In this document: positions 54,712 through 63,411 of the stretch, one piece after another
How positions within the stretch are numbered: position 1 is the first letter of the stretch
Layout: each line of letters begins with the position of its first letter
NCBI RefSeq assembly: GCF_900107215.1
Contig: NZ_FNPD01000004.1
Coordinates: 109,184 to 173,183, forward strand
Length of the DNA: 64,000 bases
Source: Acetomicrobium thermoterrenum DSM 13490
GTDB taxonomy: Bacteria; Synergistota; Synergistia; Synergistales; Acetomicrobiaceae
Reading direction: 5' to 3'
The notes under the pieces: generated by a model
What the model was told of the DNA's origin: nothing
What the model saw: only the letters and a program-made list of their open reading frames with translations
Database searches by the model: none
Program-made: the position numbers and the translations under genes

Positions 54712-55107
54712 TTACCTCTTTGAGTATTGATAAAGTGCCCTTGCCTTTCTTCTCCCGAACTTCTTTCTTTCTACCATTCTAGGATCGCGGGCAAGGAGGT
54801 CTGCTTTTTTCAATACAGGCCTCATTTCAGGATCTAAGGACAACAAAGCTCTGGCTATTCCAAGCCTTACCGCTCCGGCCTGACCGCTTAAACCCCCGCC
54901 TTGAGCTTTAATGAATACATCTATTTTTCCTTCCATTCCGGAAACCTTTAGGGGCTCCAAGGCGTTAAGCCTCCACAATTGCCTTGGAAAATAGTCTTCG
55001 ATGCTTCGCCCATTTATAACAATTTGCCCCTCTCCGGGACGAACACGTACCCTAGCAATTGACTCTTTTCTTCTACCTGTACCCCAATAATACGTTGGTG
55101 ACGGCAA
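54712..55107 (-). CDS. rpsI: 30S ribosomal protein S9
   Basis: 131 residues. [20 protein letters not shown] near the N-terminus, [20 protein letters not shown] in the middle, and the C-terminal basic tail [19 protein letters not shown] are diagnostic of S9. TTG start with AAGGAGGAAGAG ahead. It follows rplM, as in most bacteria. Confidence 0.97.
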   Translation of the reverse strand: MPSPTYYWGTGRRKESIARVRVRPGEGQIVINGRSIEDYFPRQLWRLNALEPLKVSGMEGKIDVFIKAQGGGLSGQAGAVRLGIARALLSLDPEMRPVLKKADLLARDPRMVERKKFGRRKARALYQYSKR

Positions 55108-55166
55108 AGGTCTCTTCCTCCTTTTTAATAAAAACTTTTAAAAAATTACATTAACAAAACAGAAAC

Positions 55167-55604
55167 TTAAATATCCAAAGCTTCTGGTTTCTGCGCTTCG
55201 TGAGGGTGATCGGGACCGGCATATACTTTCAGCTTCCTATGATATTTTAGTTTATTACGAGGCAACATCCCCTTAACGACCCTCTCTACAAGACGCTCTG
55301 GTTTTTTCTCCAGAAGCACACTGTAGGGCGTAGATTTAAGCCCCCCTTTATACCCGCTATAACTATATACAACCGATTGGATACCCTTTTTGCCGGTCAA
55401 TTTTACATTGGCGGCGTTAATGACAATTACAAAATCCCCTGTATCTACATGAGGAGTATAATTCGGCTTATGTTTTCCCATCAATATGGGAGCGATGCAT
55501 GCCGCAAGTCTTCCCAAAGGCACATCGGTAGCGTCTATTACATACCATTTACGCTGTTGTTCCACCTCTTTCGGCTTCGTCATAAAAGTCTTGTATCCTT
55601 GCAT
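55167..55604 (-). CDS. rplM: 50S ribosomal protein L13
   Basis: 145 residues. [39 protein letters not shown] and the segment [20 protein letters not shown] are standard L13 motifs. It has a perfect ribosome site (TAAGGAGGAAC). L13 leads the rplM-rpsI operon with a promoter about 150 bases upstream. Confidence 0.97.
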   Translation of the reverse strand: MQGYKTFMTKPKEVEQQRKWYVIDATDVPLGRLAACIAPILMGKHKPNYTPHVDTGDFVIVINAANVKLTGKKGIQSVVYSYSGYKGGLKSTPYSVLLEKKPERLVERVVKGMLPRNKLKYHRKLKVYAGPDHPHEAQKPEALDI

Positions 55605-55752
55605 GTGAAGTTCCTCCTTAACTTTCCTCGCAGTAAAAAACCCTCTACGATCGATAATATATTTTATTCGGCTGATACTGACGATACTTTACCAATACAA
55701 CAAACACAAAACGTTTAGTTTCCACAAACGAGGAGCTCTCGACAGCGGAGTT

Positions 55753-55782
55753 ATTCTATCCAACCTTAGCCCCTTATGTCAA
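55753..55782 (-). promoter_or_regulatory. promoter of rplM-rpsI
   Basis: On the minus strand TTGACA (55777-55782) and TAGAAT (55753-55758) stand 18 bases apart. The leader would run about 140 bases to rplM, long enough for an L13-type autoregulatory structure, which I cannot demonstrate. Confidence 0.6.
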
Positions 55783-55832
55783 GAAATACACCACAATCAG
55801 ACCTTGACAGGTTAAACATGGCCTTTGTATCC

Positions 55833-56867
55833 TTACAAAAATCTCCTAAGCCTTGGATTATGCTCTATGCCGGGCAATCTACCCCTTTTCGCGATGGGTT
55901 TTCCGTCGATCATCTTGAGATCCATCGTCATATCTCTCGGAGTTCCATGAGCTATATAACTTCCAACTCCAAAGACATCTGCGCCTGCATGCAAAAGTAA
56001 CTTAATCCTTTCAGGATTGAGGCCACCGGAAACGACAATTTTGACATGGTTAAATCCCTCGACGTCCAATCTCCACCGAACCTCTCGTACCAGAGCAGGC
56101 GATACCCCTCCGCGCTCTCCGGGAGTATCCAAACGTACGCCGTGAAGATCTTTCTTTAATGCTCGCGCAACCAAGAGCGATTCTTCGGCTTCGTCTTTAA
56201 AAGTATCGACCAAAATAATCCTTGATTCTCGCTCAGGCAATATACTATTGTATAATAACGCGGTTTTTACTGTATCTCCCACTATCAACACAGCAGCATG
56301 AGGTATCGTTCCTTGCGGTTCTGCCTTGGCCATCTTTGCTCCCAATATACAACTCGCGCCTGCACAACCTCCGGCATCTAAGGCAACCCTCTCCATAACG
56401 GGGGCAACTGCCGGATGAACATGCCGAGCTCCAAAACATAATACAGGTCTTCCATTTGCTGCTCTAACGCATTCCCTAGCAGCGGTTGCCCACCCGCTCG
56501 ATGCTGCTAAAAATCCCAAAATCACTGTTTCGTACATTCCAAATGCACTGTAGAGACCGTGAATTCTGCACACCACTTCCTTAGGAGAAAAAGACATTCC
56601 CTCATCTAAAGAATAAACTTCTACGCCCTTGCCCCGTAACAAAGACAAAACCTCAGATAGACCGGCAAAAACGCCTGCTTCTTTTGAAAATATTTCCGCA
56701 ACCACCGGCACATCCAAGGTGCCGTTTTCTCGCAGAAGATCCCTTGTTTTGACAAAATAAACGTCGGTCGTATATCCCGCCATAATTTCATCGTGATTGG
56801 CGCTGTAGAAAGGCCTTGAGCCCAACTGCAAAGCGCTTACATCTTCGAAAAATTCTATATTCTTCAT
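55833..56867 (-). CDS. nicotinate phosphoribosyltransferase-like protein
   Basis: About 344 residues; start MKNIEFF after AAGGTGAAGGAT, directly past the secG stop. Motifs YSANHDEIMAGYTTDVYF, GARHVHPAVAPVMERVAL and HVKIVVSGGLNPERIKLL match the NAPRTase fold, residues that bind nicotinate and PRPP. The short form lacks a C-terminal extension present in the 400+-residue enzymes. The reaction would make nicotinate mononucleotide for NAD salvage. Joined to secG by only 6 bases. Confidence 0.82.
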   Translation of the reverse strand: MKNIEFFEDVSALQLGSRPFYSANHDEIMAGYTTDVYFVKTRDLLRENGTLDVPVVAEIFSKEAGVFAGLSEVLSLLRGKGVEVYSLDEGMSFSPKEVVCRIHGLYSAFGMYETVILGFLAASSGWATAARECVRAANGRPVLCFGARHVHPAVAPVMERVALDAGGCAGASCILGAKMAKAEPQGTIPHAAVLIVGDTVKTALLYNSILPERESRIILVDTFKDEAEESLLVARALKKDLHGVRLDTPGERGGVSPALVREVRWRLDVEGFNHVKIVVSGGLNPERIKLLLHAGADVFGVGSYIAHGTPRDMTMDLKMIDGKPIAKRGRLPGIEHNPRLRRFL

Positions 56868-56872
56868 ATCCT

Positions 56873-57106
56873 TCACCTTGCACTCATCATGACCAATATG
56901 AGGGAGGTGACCATGAACGAAGCAAGTAATAGTACTGTTACTTTGCTTAAACCGGAAAGGCGCTGCCACTGCCCGCCTGACATATCAGCTTGAGTGCCGC
57001 CGCCAAATACGCCGGCAAAACCGCTCTGTTTTCTTCGCTGTAACATTACAATTCCTATCAGTGCAACAGCTATCAGTATTTGCAAAAGAGATACGAACAA
57101 AAACAT
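56873..57106 (-). CDS. secG: preprotein translocase subunit SecG
   Basis: 77 residues with two membrane segments (LLQILIAVALIGIVML and VTVLLLASFMVTSLIL), flanking the conserved QRRKQSGFAGVFGGGTQ. Standard size for SecG, the auxiliary subunit of SecYEG. Upstream gap 131 bases to the pyrophosphatase gene, then the NAPRTase gene follows. Confidence 0.93.
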   Translation of the reverse strand: MFLFVSLLQILIAVALIGIVMLQRRKQSGFAGVFGGGTQADMSGGQWQRLSGLSKVTVLLLASFMVTSLILVMMSAR

Positions 57107-57237
57107 CTTTAGTGCCCCCTATGCCTTAACTATGTTTTTATGATATTTTACTTTATAAATACATAACGTTACTTTCACAAGCTCAAACTTTTGAGCCTAC
57201 CACAACGATTTTTATAGCGCAAAAGCCATTCGAATAG

Positions 57238-57831
57238 TTATTTTAGCACACTTCGAGCATTAAGCATATCACAAAGCGCTCTCACGGCAACAGACCTGTG
57301 AGAGACGCGATTTTTAATCCCATGCCCCAGTTCCGCGAATGTTTTATCGTAACCCTTGGGAATAAATATAGGATCGTAACCGAATCCCTCTGCGCCTCGC
57401 CCGGAAAGGGCTATTTGTCCATAACAGAAACCCGACACCAACCATACCTGGTTCGTTCTGGGCAAAACTAACGCCAGAGAAGCGACAAACCGCGCCTTCC
57501 TCTCTTTCATGTCAACCATATTATTTAAGACCCATGCAATTCTGGATTCATCATCTTCTGCCACTCGTGAAGAATAAACTCCAGGACTTTTCCCAAGTGC
57601 ATCTACTTCTAATCCGCTGTCATCGGCCAAGGCCGGCATGCCTAGAGCTTTGGCCCAAACCGAAGCCTTGAGAAGAGCATTTTCCGAATAGGAATTACCG
57701 TACTCCTCAACATCAATGTCCATTAAATCGGGGGCAAATACCAATTCTACAGGCGCTTCACCGAACAAAACGACCATTTCGTTATATTTGCCTTTGTTTT
57801 TGCTTGCAAATACTACTTTATTATTGACCAA
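57238..57831 (-). CDS. rdgB: dITP/XTP pyrophosphatase (Ham1/RdgB family)
   Basis: About 197 residues. VVFASKNKGKYNEM (N-terminal KNKGK), ADDSGLEVDALG, GVYSSRV and SGRGAEGFGYDPIFIPKG identify the Ham1 fold, which removes non-canonical purine nucleotides. The TTG at 57831 follows GGGGGG by 8 bases; an upstream ATG at 57900 lies inside the previous gene and has no site. TTG start is therefore preferred. Confidence 0.9.
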   Translation of the reverse strand: MVNNKVVFASKNKGKYNEMVVLFGEAPVELVFAPDLMDIDVEEYGNSYSENALLKASVWAKALGMPALADDSGLEVDALGKSPGVYSSRVAEDDESRIAWVLNNMVDMKERKARFVASLALVLPRTNQVWLVSGFCYGQIALSGRGAEGFGYDPIFIPKGYDKTFAELGHGIKNRVSHRSVAVRALCDMLNARSVLK

Positions 57832-57875
57832 AGAGCAATCCCCCCAGAGACAAAGGACGTCATAAAAACTTATAA

Positions 57876-58511
57876 TCAAAATTTGGGCGCCAATCGCCAT
57901 GTAACGGAAAGATCCACAGGATCTGTCATTGCGGCATCTTTACCCTCGATCAAAAATTTTACTTCTTTGATTGGATCGAAATTATCTATGACAGTCCGAA
58001 GTAAGGCTGTCATAAAAAGCAATGCTCTCTCTCTGTCGAGCTTTTGCAAAGATGAGTAAAAGGGGGTGTTCATGTCTAAATAAAGAATTTCTCCATTGCG
58101 AAAGACATGAAGGACGCGACTGTTCCCATCGACAAGGCCCTTGGCCGCCATCAGTGACAGCCACTTTTCAACACTGGAGGTGACATTTTCTTCGGGAATA
58201 CTCGGAACTATCCTATAACCGACCACGCTTAGAGAGCCGTTATCCGGCAGAAAAAGCGTTACTTCGGCTATATGGGTCCCAAAGTCATTAATTTCATCGA
58301 ATTTTTGTGCCTGTTCTTCCATGGAAATAGTTTGTTGAACGTTCAATTTCTTGCCAAATATTCTGACAATTAGTCCCGAACCATAATAACCCAAACCAAA
58401 CAAAATCATGATAAGACATGTCCATGCGATTATTCTATATGGTAAGGGAGCTTTTTGGGGAACTTTTTTTTGTTCTCTGTCTCGTCTTCGCGGCAGTTCA
58501 TTATTATCCAT
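57876..58511 (-). CDS. GerMN-domain protein with membrane anchor
   Basis: 211 residues. One N-terminal membrane segment (IIAWTCLIMILFGLGYYGSGLIV) after a basic cytoplasmic leader (LPRRRDREQKKVPQKAPL), then a GerMN domain: AEVTLFLPDNGSLSVVGYRI, NSRVLHVFRNGEILYLDMN and KEVKFLIEGKDAA. The GerMN domain is a lipoprotein or envelope-associated module near peptidoglycan enzymes. It sits directly after the amidase gene (21 bases) and probably acts with it. Confidence 0.78.
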   Translation of the reverse strand: MDNNELPRRRDREQKKVPQKAPLPYRIIAWTCLIMILFGLGYYGSGLIVRIFGKKLNVQQTISMEEQAQKFDEINDFGTHIAEVTLFLPDNGSLSVVGYRIVPSIPEENVTSSVEKWLSLMAAKGLVDGNSRVLHVFRNGEILYLDMNTPFYSSLQKLDRERALLFMTALLRTVIDNFDPIKEVKFLIEGKDAAMTDPVDLSVTWRLAPKF

Positions 58512-58532
58512 GAAAAACGACCCTCCTAAACC

Positions 58533-60170
58533 TCACATATTGCGTAAATACGACTCTATACCATCAGCTAAACTTTCAGCAAGCCTTTTTTGATAATTGG
58601 GATTAGCCAACAAGGCGGCTTCCGATTTATCCGTCAAAAAACCCATTTCAACTAATACTGCCGGCATTGTCGCTCCTCTTAAAACAAAAAAGGGCGCCTG
58701 GGCCACTCGGCGCATATTTAAACCGGAATTTTTGCCCGCCTTAAACAAAACTTCGGCAAAGGATAGGCTCTGCTCTATCTTTACATTTTGCTCCATATCT
58801 CCTAATATTTGTAACAAAAGTTTCGTACGCTTATCGGCTATACTGTTAGCATCCGTAACCCCTTCTCCCAATTCCTTGTTTTCTATAAGTGCAAGTTTCA
58901 TGGCATCCTCGTCGCTAGGCAAGGCCATTATATAAATTTCGATTCCCTTAGCGGTTCTGCCTGCAGGCAGGGCATTGCAATGTAAACTTACAAACAAATC
59001 CCCATCCCAATCGTTTGCCAACTTCGTCCTTTCGTCCAATCGAAGGTATATATCGCGCGAACGAGTGAGGCGAGCGCTAATGCCCCGTTTTTTAAGCACA
59101 TTTGCAAGACCCTCTGCAACTTTAAGGTTTATATCTTTTTCTTTATAGCCGTTTGCAACGGCACCAGGATCCTTGCCCCCATGACCTGCATCTATGACTA
59201 CTACAGGAAACGTCGCTTTTTTATTTGGCGCGTATACTTCAACGCTCTCTTGTGAAGCGGGAGCCAAAGAAGGATTCCCCGAAACTTTAAGAGACGGACT
59301 CTCACCCCTCTTTGTCCCGTAGCCGAAGAAATCCACTACGTATCTGGGTGGAGAAGGAAGACTAAAGTAAGAAATTCTGTCAGATTTATAAAAAATGTCA
59401 ATGACCACCGCACCGCCTTTTTGCTCAACGGCAATCTCAGGAAAATCTCCGCTTTTAATATCGTCTCCGTAAACCTGATCGAGGGTAAATCCTTCAAATC
59501 GAAGAGTCAGCTTGTTAGGGGAACTTCTATCGACAAAGGGCGATGCCTCAGAGGATAAATCGATAACTAACCTCACTCTATCCTCCCACTGTCCCCAGCG
59601 CAATCCTTTAACTTTATTCCGCGATACTATGGTGTTACTGTTTTCTTTAATGACATTTTTCGAAGGCACGTTTGCATCCTTCCCAAGAATAGGGATAACG
59701 GCGGCACTCTGGCCCTTGTCCTCCTCTGACTTGCCAGCCCATTTTAGTTCTTTGTCATCGCCAACCAGAGGCTTCAATAATTTCAACGCAGTATTTGCTT
59801 CCAACCACCAATGCCCTTCTTTGTATAAAGGCATAAAGGGAAGGGGAATAATATTATGACCATTGCTTTTTGCCATAGATGCTCCTATAACTAACTCCAA
59901 TGAACTGCCGTTATTTCGGGCCAAAAAGGTCTTATCGTCAGAACTTATCTTGAAACTCAAGATACTGGCGACTACGTCAATTGGAACCAGATCATGGCCA
60001 TCATCATTTATCACCGGGACATATCCCACGTTCTCAATCCCATGCCACAAAATCCATTTTTCCCCGGCGTATCCAATTGTAGCCAAGGCCAAACAGCAAA
60101 GTATTACGAAAAAATATGTAAAAAAAACCCATTGCTTGTATCTTTTAATCGCCTGCGGTCGACACATCAT
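58533..60170 (-). CDS. N-acetylmuramoyl-L-alanine amidase with AMIN domain
   Basis: 545 residues. An N-terminal hydrophobic segment (VFFTYFFVILCCLALATIGYA), a middle AMIN domain (about 190-290, starting KGLRWGQWEDRVRLVIDLSS), then an Amidase_3 catalytic domain with VVIDAGHGGKDPGAV (zinc His), EKDINLKVAEGLA (Glu), FVSLHCNALP (His) and VLVEMGFLTDKSEA (catalytic Glu). It splits septal peptidoglycan in the periplasm. It overlaps the TldD/PmbA gene by 26 bases with a GTGATCG site. Confidence 0.92.
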   Translation of the reverse strand: MMCRPQAIKRYKQWVFFTYFFVILCCLALATIGYAGEKWILWHGIENVGYVPVINDDGHDLVPIDVVASILSFKISSDDKTFLARNNGSSLELVIGASMAKSNGHNIIPLPFMPLYKEGHWWLEANTALKLLKPLVGDDKELKWAGKSEEDKGQSAAVIPILGKDANVPSKNVIKENSNTIVSRNKVKGLRWGQWEDRVRLVIDLSSEASPFVDRSSPNKLTLRFEGFTLDQVYGDDIKSGDFPEIAVEQKGGAVVIDIFYKSDRISYFSLPSPPRYVVDFFGYGTKRGESPSLKVSGNPSLAPASQESVEVYAPNKKATFPVVVIDAGHGGKDPGAVANGYKEKDINLKVAEGLANVLKKRGISARLTRSRDIYLRLDERTKLANDWDGDLFVSLHCNALPAGRTAKGIEIYIMALPSDEDAMKLALIENKELGEGVTDANSIADKRTKLLLQILGDMEQNVKIEQSLSFAEVLFKAGKNSGLNMRRVAQAPFFVLRGATMPAVLVEMGFLTDKSEAALLANPNYQKRLAESLADGIESYLRNM

Positions 60171-61515
60171 CGATCACCAACGATGGAGACCCAACACTGC
60201 CATAAAATTTCAGATCCTCTCCAACTCTAACTATCCGATTCAAAATATCGTAAATATTACCGGCCACGGTCATCCCGGAAAGGGGCCCATCTATTGATCC
60301 GTTTCTAATATAAGCCCCTTTTATTCCCAAAGACAAGTCTCCCGAAACAGGATCAAAGGTGTGAAGCCCCATCAACTCCGTCACGTAAATTCCAGTGTTT
60401 AAATCTCCATAGAGGTCCCCTGCTTTGCCGATTCCCGGAGTTATGAAGAGATTAGATGCACCCACATATGGTATAGAGGCAGGACTTCGAACGCAATTGC
60501 CCGTTGAGGAAACTCCATCGATTCTCGCATGTTCCAAATTGTATAAAAAACTTGTCACTACTCCCTCAGAGAGCAATGTCGTCCTTTGGGCAGCGACGCC
60601 TTCGCCATCGAAGACATAACTGCCCATACCTCTTTTTATGGTTGCGTCATCCACTAAGCTAATGTGACTCGGAGCTATCATACGTTCCCTTTTATCTGAA
60701 AGCCAAGATTTCCCTTTATGGACATTATCTGCCAAAAAGGAATCTTCCAACATGGAAACCAGAGATGCTGCTGTTAAACTGTCCAGAAAGAGAGTATACT
60801 TACCAGTCTTAAGAGGCTTGCCACCCAGCGTCATGGATGTTCTATGCACGGCATTTTTGGCTATATCAGAGTATTTTAAATCGCTCAGATAACGTTGTTC
60901 TTCACCAAAACCGCCCATCTCTATTTTATCACCATCTTCCATTATCAACGCTACGTCAAGCCTTACGACGCTCTCATCCTGCCACCCAATAGCCCCCACA
61001 CTGGAAAGATAAAGGGTTTCTTCGTAACCTTCTCCGTAAAAAACCTCCCTTATTGACGATACCCTTTCATCCAATTCACGTACTTCAGCGGTAACAACAG
61101 AACATATCTTCTCTCCTCTACTGAAGCTCATGCCGTCAATTACAAGCGGATCAAAAAGGTCGTGGTCCTCTGTAAAATCTAAAATCTCTAAATTCAAACC
61201 GATGTGGGGATTAGGATCGTTGTTCTTACAATTAAAAATTGCCCATTCGATTACCCTGTTTACGGCATCTTTGGACAGATGATTAGAACAGGCAACTCCC
61301 TGTCGACCCTCGGCATCGATTACTCTCACGCCCATAGAAAGATTCTGGCCCTTAATTTTTTCGTCCAGCCTGCCATCCATGAAAGAGATAGAACAGGATG
61401 CATTTGCCCTATACAGTATATCGGCCTCAGCAATGTCCTTTTGGTCGAGCAGTCTTTTCACTGCCCGATAAGCAACCTCCTCTACAAGCTCCCTTTGGGG
61501 CAAACTTTCTTTCAT
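60145..61515 (-). CDS. pmbA: TldD/PmbA-family metalloprotease-like protein
   Basis: 456 residues, in the range of PmbA (TldE). SMGVRVIDAEGRQGVACSNH near residue 80, AHR-type KNAVHRTSMTLGGKPLKTG, and SSTGNCVRSPASIPYVGASN and GIYVTELMGLHTFDPVSGD near the end are typical. TldE lacks the zinc His-x3-His of TldD; I do not see one here. So it is likely the TldE-like half; its partner would be encoded elsewhere. One-base overlap (TGATG) with threonine aldolase. Confidence 0.85.
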   Translation of the reverse strand: MKESLPQRELVEEVAYRAVKRLLDQKDIAEADILYRANASCSISFMDGRLDEKIKGQNLSMGVRVIDAEGRQGVACSNHLSKDAVNRVIEWAIFNCKNNDPNPHIGLNLEILDFTEDHDLFDPLVIDGMSFSRGEKICSVVTAEVRELDERVSSIREVFYGEGYEETLYLSSVGAIGWQDESVVRLDVALIMEDGDKIEMGGFGEEQRYLSDLKYSDIAKNAVHRTSMTLGGKPLKTGKYTLFLDSLTAASLVSMLEDSFLADNVHKGKSWLSDKRERMIAPSHISLVDDATIKRGMGSYVFDGEGVAAQRTTLLSEGVVTSFLYNLEHARIDGVSSTGNCVRSPASIPYVGASNLFITPGIGKAGDLYGDLNTGIYVTELMGLHTFDPVSGDLSLGIKGAYIRNGSIDGPLSGMTVAGNIYDILNRIVRVGEDLKFYGSVGSPSLVIDDVSTAGD

Positions 61516-62537
61516 CAGGACAACTCCTCTAGTATGATTTTGGCAGCCATCTCAACATCTTCAAAGGTTACGTCGCGATGAGTTACGAGCCTGACCCTGG
61601 GAAAAGTAGGATTGAACAATAAACCCCTTCTTTTGCAGCTATTTGCCAGCTGGATAACATCTACATCATCATTCAGATCGAAGTAAACCATATTGGTCGG
61701 TTTGAAAACGTCGACGACCTTTACACCGCCATTTTTCAAGATATCTTTTAGGACTTTAGCTTTTTCGTGGTCATACTTCAAATCTGCATAATTGTTTAAA
61801 GCTATCAGGCCAGCAGCTGCTATAACGCCAGCCTGGCGCAAACCTCCGCCCACTCGTTTTCGCCAGTGCTTGGCTCTGTTTATATAGTCCCTTTTTCCAC
61901 AAATGAGAGAGCCAATCGGAGCCCCCAACCCCTTCGACAAACAAAATTGGACGGAATCAACAATTTCCGTGTATGTTTTAGGTTCAACTCCCCAAGCTAT
62001 TGCAGCGTTGAATATTCTGGCACCATCTAGATGCACCAAAAGACCCTTGCTTCTTGCTAAATCTACCACCGACGAAAATCTATCAGGAGAAATTGCAATG
62101 CCGCCACAGGCATTATGCGTATTTTCCAAGCATAGCAATTTGGCAGGAGTGTAATGTACATTTTCATCCCTGCAGTATGACAATATTTCATTGTGGTCAG
62201 GAATACCTTGATCATCGTTCACGCAAAGAGGAACAAGGCCTCCTAACGCCGACAATCCCCCACCTTCGTTATTATAAATATGGCTTTTAAACCCCAAAAC
62301 GACTCCCTCACCTCGATTGCAATGCGTAAGGAGGGAGACCAAATTTCCCATAGTTCCGGAACAAACGAAGAGCGCCGCTTCGTGACCTGTAATCTCAGCA
62401 GCAAGTTGTTCTAATTCGATTACCGTCGGATCTTCACCATAAACGTCATCCCCGACTTTTGCTTCAGCCATGGCTTTTCTCATTTCATCTGTAGGCTTTG
62501 TAACGGTATCACTCCTCAGGTCGATGGTAGACATCAT
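61515..62537 (-). CDS. ltaE: low-specificity L-threonine aldolase
   Basis: About 340 residues. IDLRSDTVTKPTDEMRKAM at the start, YGEDPTVIELEQLAAE, HLDGARIFNAAIA (PLP Asp) and VQFCLSKGLGAPIGSLICG with the PLP lysine are diagnostic. It splits threonine or allo-threonine into glycine and acetaldehyde. Start MMSTIDL after AAAGGGGAATAT; a further ATG five codons upstream is covered by this site. First gene of a minus-strand series that may reach secG. Confidence 0.92.
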   Translation of the reverse strand: MMSTIDLRSDTVTKPTDEMRKAMAEAKVGDDVYGEDPTVIELEQLAAEITGHEAALFVCSGTMGNLVSLLTHCNRGEGVVLGFKSHIYNNEGGGLSALGGLVPLCVNDDQGIPDHNEILSYCRDENVHYTPAKLLCLENTHNACGGIAISPDRFSSVVDLARSKGLLVHLDGARIFNAAIAWGVEPKTYTEIVDSVQFCLSKGLGAPIGSLICGKRDYINRAKHWRKRVGGGLRQAGVIAAAGLIALNNYADLKYDHEKAKVLKDILKNGGVKVVDVFKPTNMVYFDLNDDVDVIQLANSCKRRGLLFNPTFPRVRLVTHRDVTFEDVEMAAKIILEELS

Positions 62538-62574
62538 ATATTCCCCTTTCATAAAACATGTAAGTTTTTTAAAA

Positions 62575-62603
62575 TTGACTCAAGTCGCAGTATAGGAGAT
62601 AAA
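62575..62603 (+). promoter_or_regulatory. possible promoter of the FdhD-like gene
   Basis: TTGACT (62575-62580), 17 bases, GATAAA (62598-62603), giving a leader of about 80 bases before the TTG start at 62692. Confidence 0.4.
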
Positions 62604-62691
62604 ATCTACGGTAAATATTAATTATAATACATGCTATCGGCATAATTGTCTTCATCATTGAATAACGATACTACCTGCGGAGGGATTAAAC

Positions 62692-63411
62692 TTGTTTAGT
62701 GATGTGAATTATTTTAGATTTTCCGCTAAAGAGAAAGACAGTGCTTGCAAGGTGGACCAGGTCGCGCACGAAAAAGATATTGCAATTTACGTAAACAAAT
62801 CTTACTACACATCCCTACGAGCGACGCTGAATGATACAAAAGAATTGGCCATAGGTCACTTATTCTTTCATGACGTGGTTAAAAGTCATGACAATATAGA
62901 AGATATTGAAAACGAAGACAAGGCAATTGTAAAGGTCGAATTGAAACCTTCTTCATCCTGCCAAAATAATGTGCTCGAATATATAGATGTAAATTGGACA
63001 GTAAGCGCAGATGCGATATATGGTGGTATTGCGCTTCTACAAGAAGCTCCCCTCTATAGAAAGACAGGAGCATTCCACGTAGCTATTTTAATGCACCATA
63101 AAGGTTACAAATATTTTCTATTGGAAGATATAGCAAGGCATAATGTAATAGAAAAGGCTATAGGTAAAGCAATACTTGAAGGTATAAAAAGAGAAGAATA
63201 CATGTTATTGTTTTCAGGAAGACTAATGCATGAATTGGTTAGAAAAATGTTGATCGCTAAAATACCGATAATAGGAGGTATTTCTGCCACTACATGTGAG
63301 GCGATAGACCTGGCACAAAAATACGGAGCTACATTAATCGGTTTTATACGCGAAGGAAGAATGAACGTTTACACTCACCCCGCCAGAATTATCGAGTTTT
63401 TTAAATGCTAA
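62692..63411 (+). CDS. fdhD: FdhD-like protein with reduced cysteine motif
   Basis: 239 residues. The FdhD/NarQ C-terminal pattern is clear: KTGAFHVAILMHHKGYKYFLLEDIARHNVIEKAIGKAI (split at will), LFSGRLMHELVRKM, GISATTCEAIDLAQKYGATLIGFIR, and MNVYTHPARI. FdhD transfers sulfur to the Mo/W-bis-MGD cofactor of formate dehydrogenases through a C-x2-C loop. That loop appears as SSSCQNNVLEY, with one Cys only, so the sulfur-carrier chemistry may differ or the protein may be a paralogue. TTG start after GGAGGGATTAAAC. No formate dehydrogenase is in the window. Confidence 0.8.
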   Translation: MFSDVNYFRFSAKEKDSACKVDQVAHEKDIAIYVNKSYYTSLRATLNDTKELAIGHLFFHDVVKSHDNIEDIENEDKAIVKVELKPSSSCQNNVLEYIDVNWTVSADAIYGGIALLQEAPLYRKTGAFHVAILMHHKGYKYFLLEDIARHNVIEKAIGKAILEGIKREEYMLLFSGRLMHELVRKMLIAKIPIIGGISATTCEAIDLAQKYGATLIGFIREGRMNVYTHPARIIEFFKC

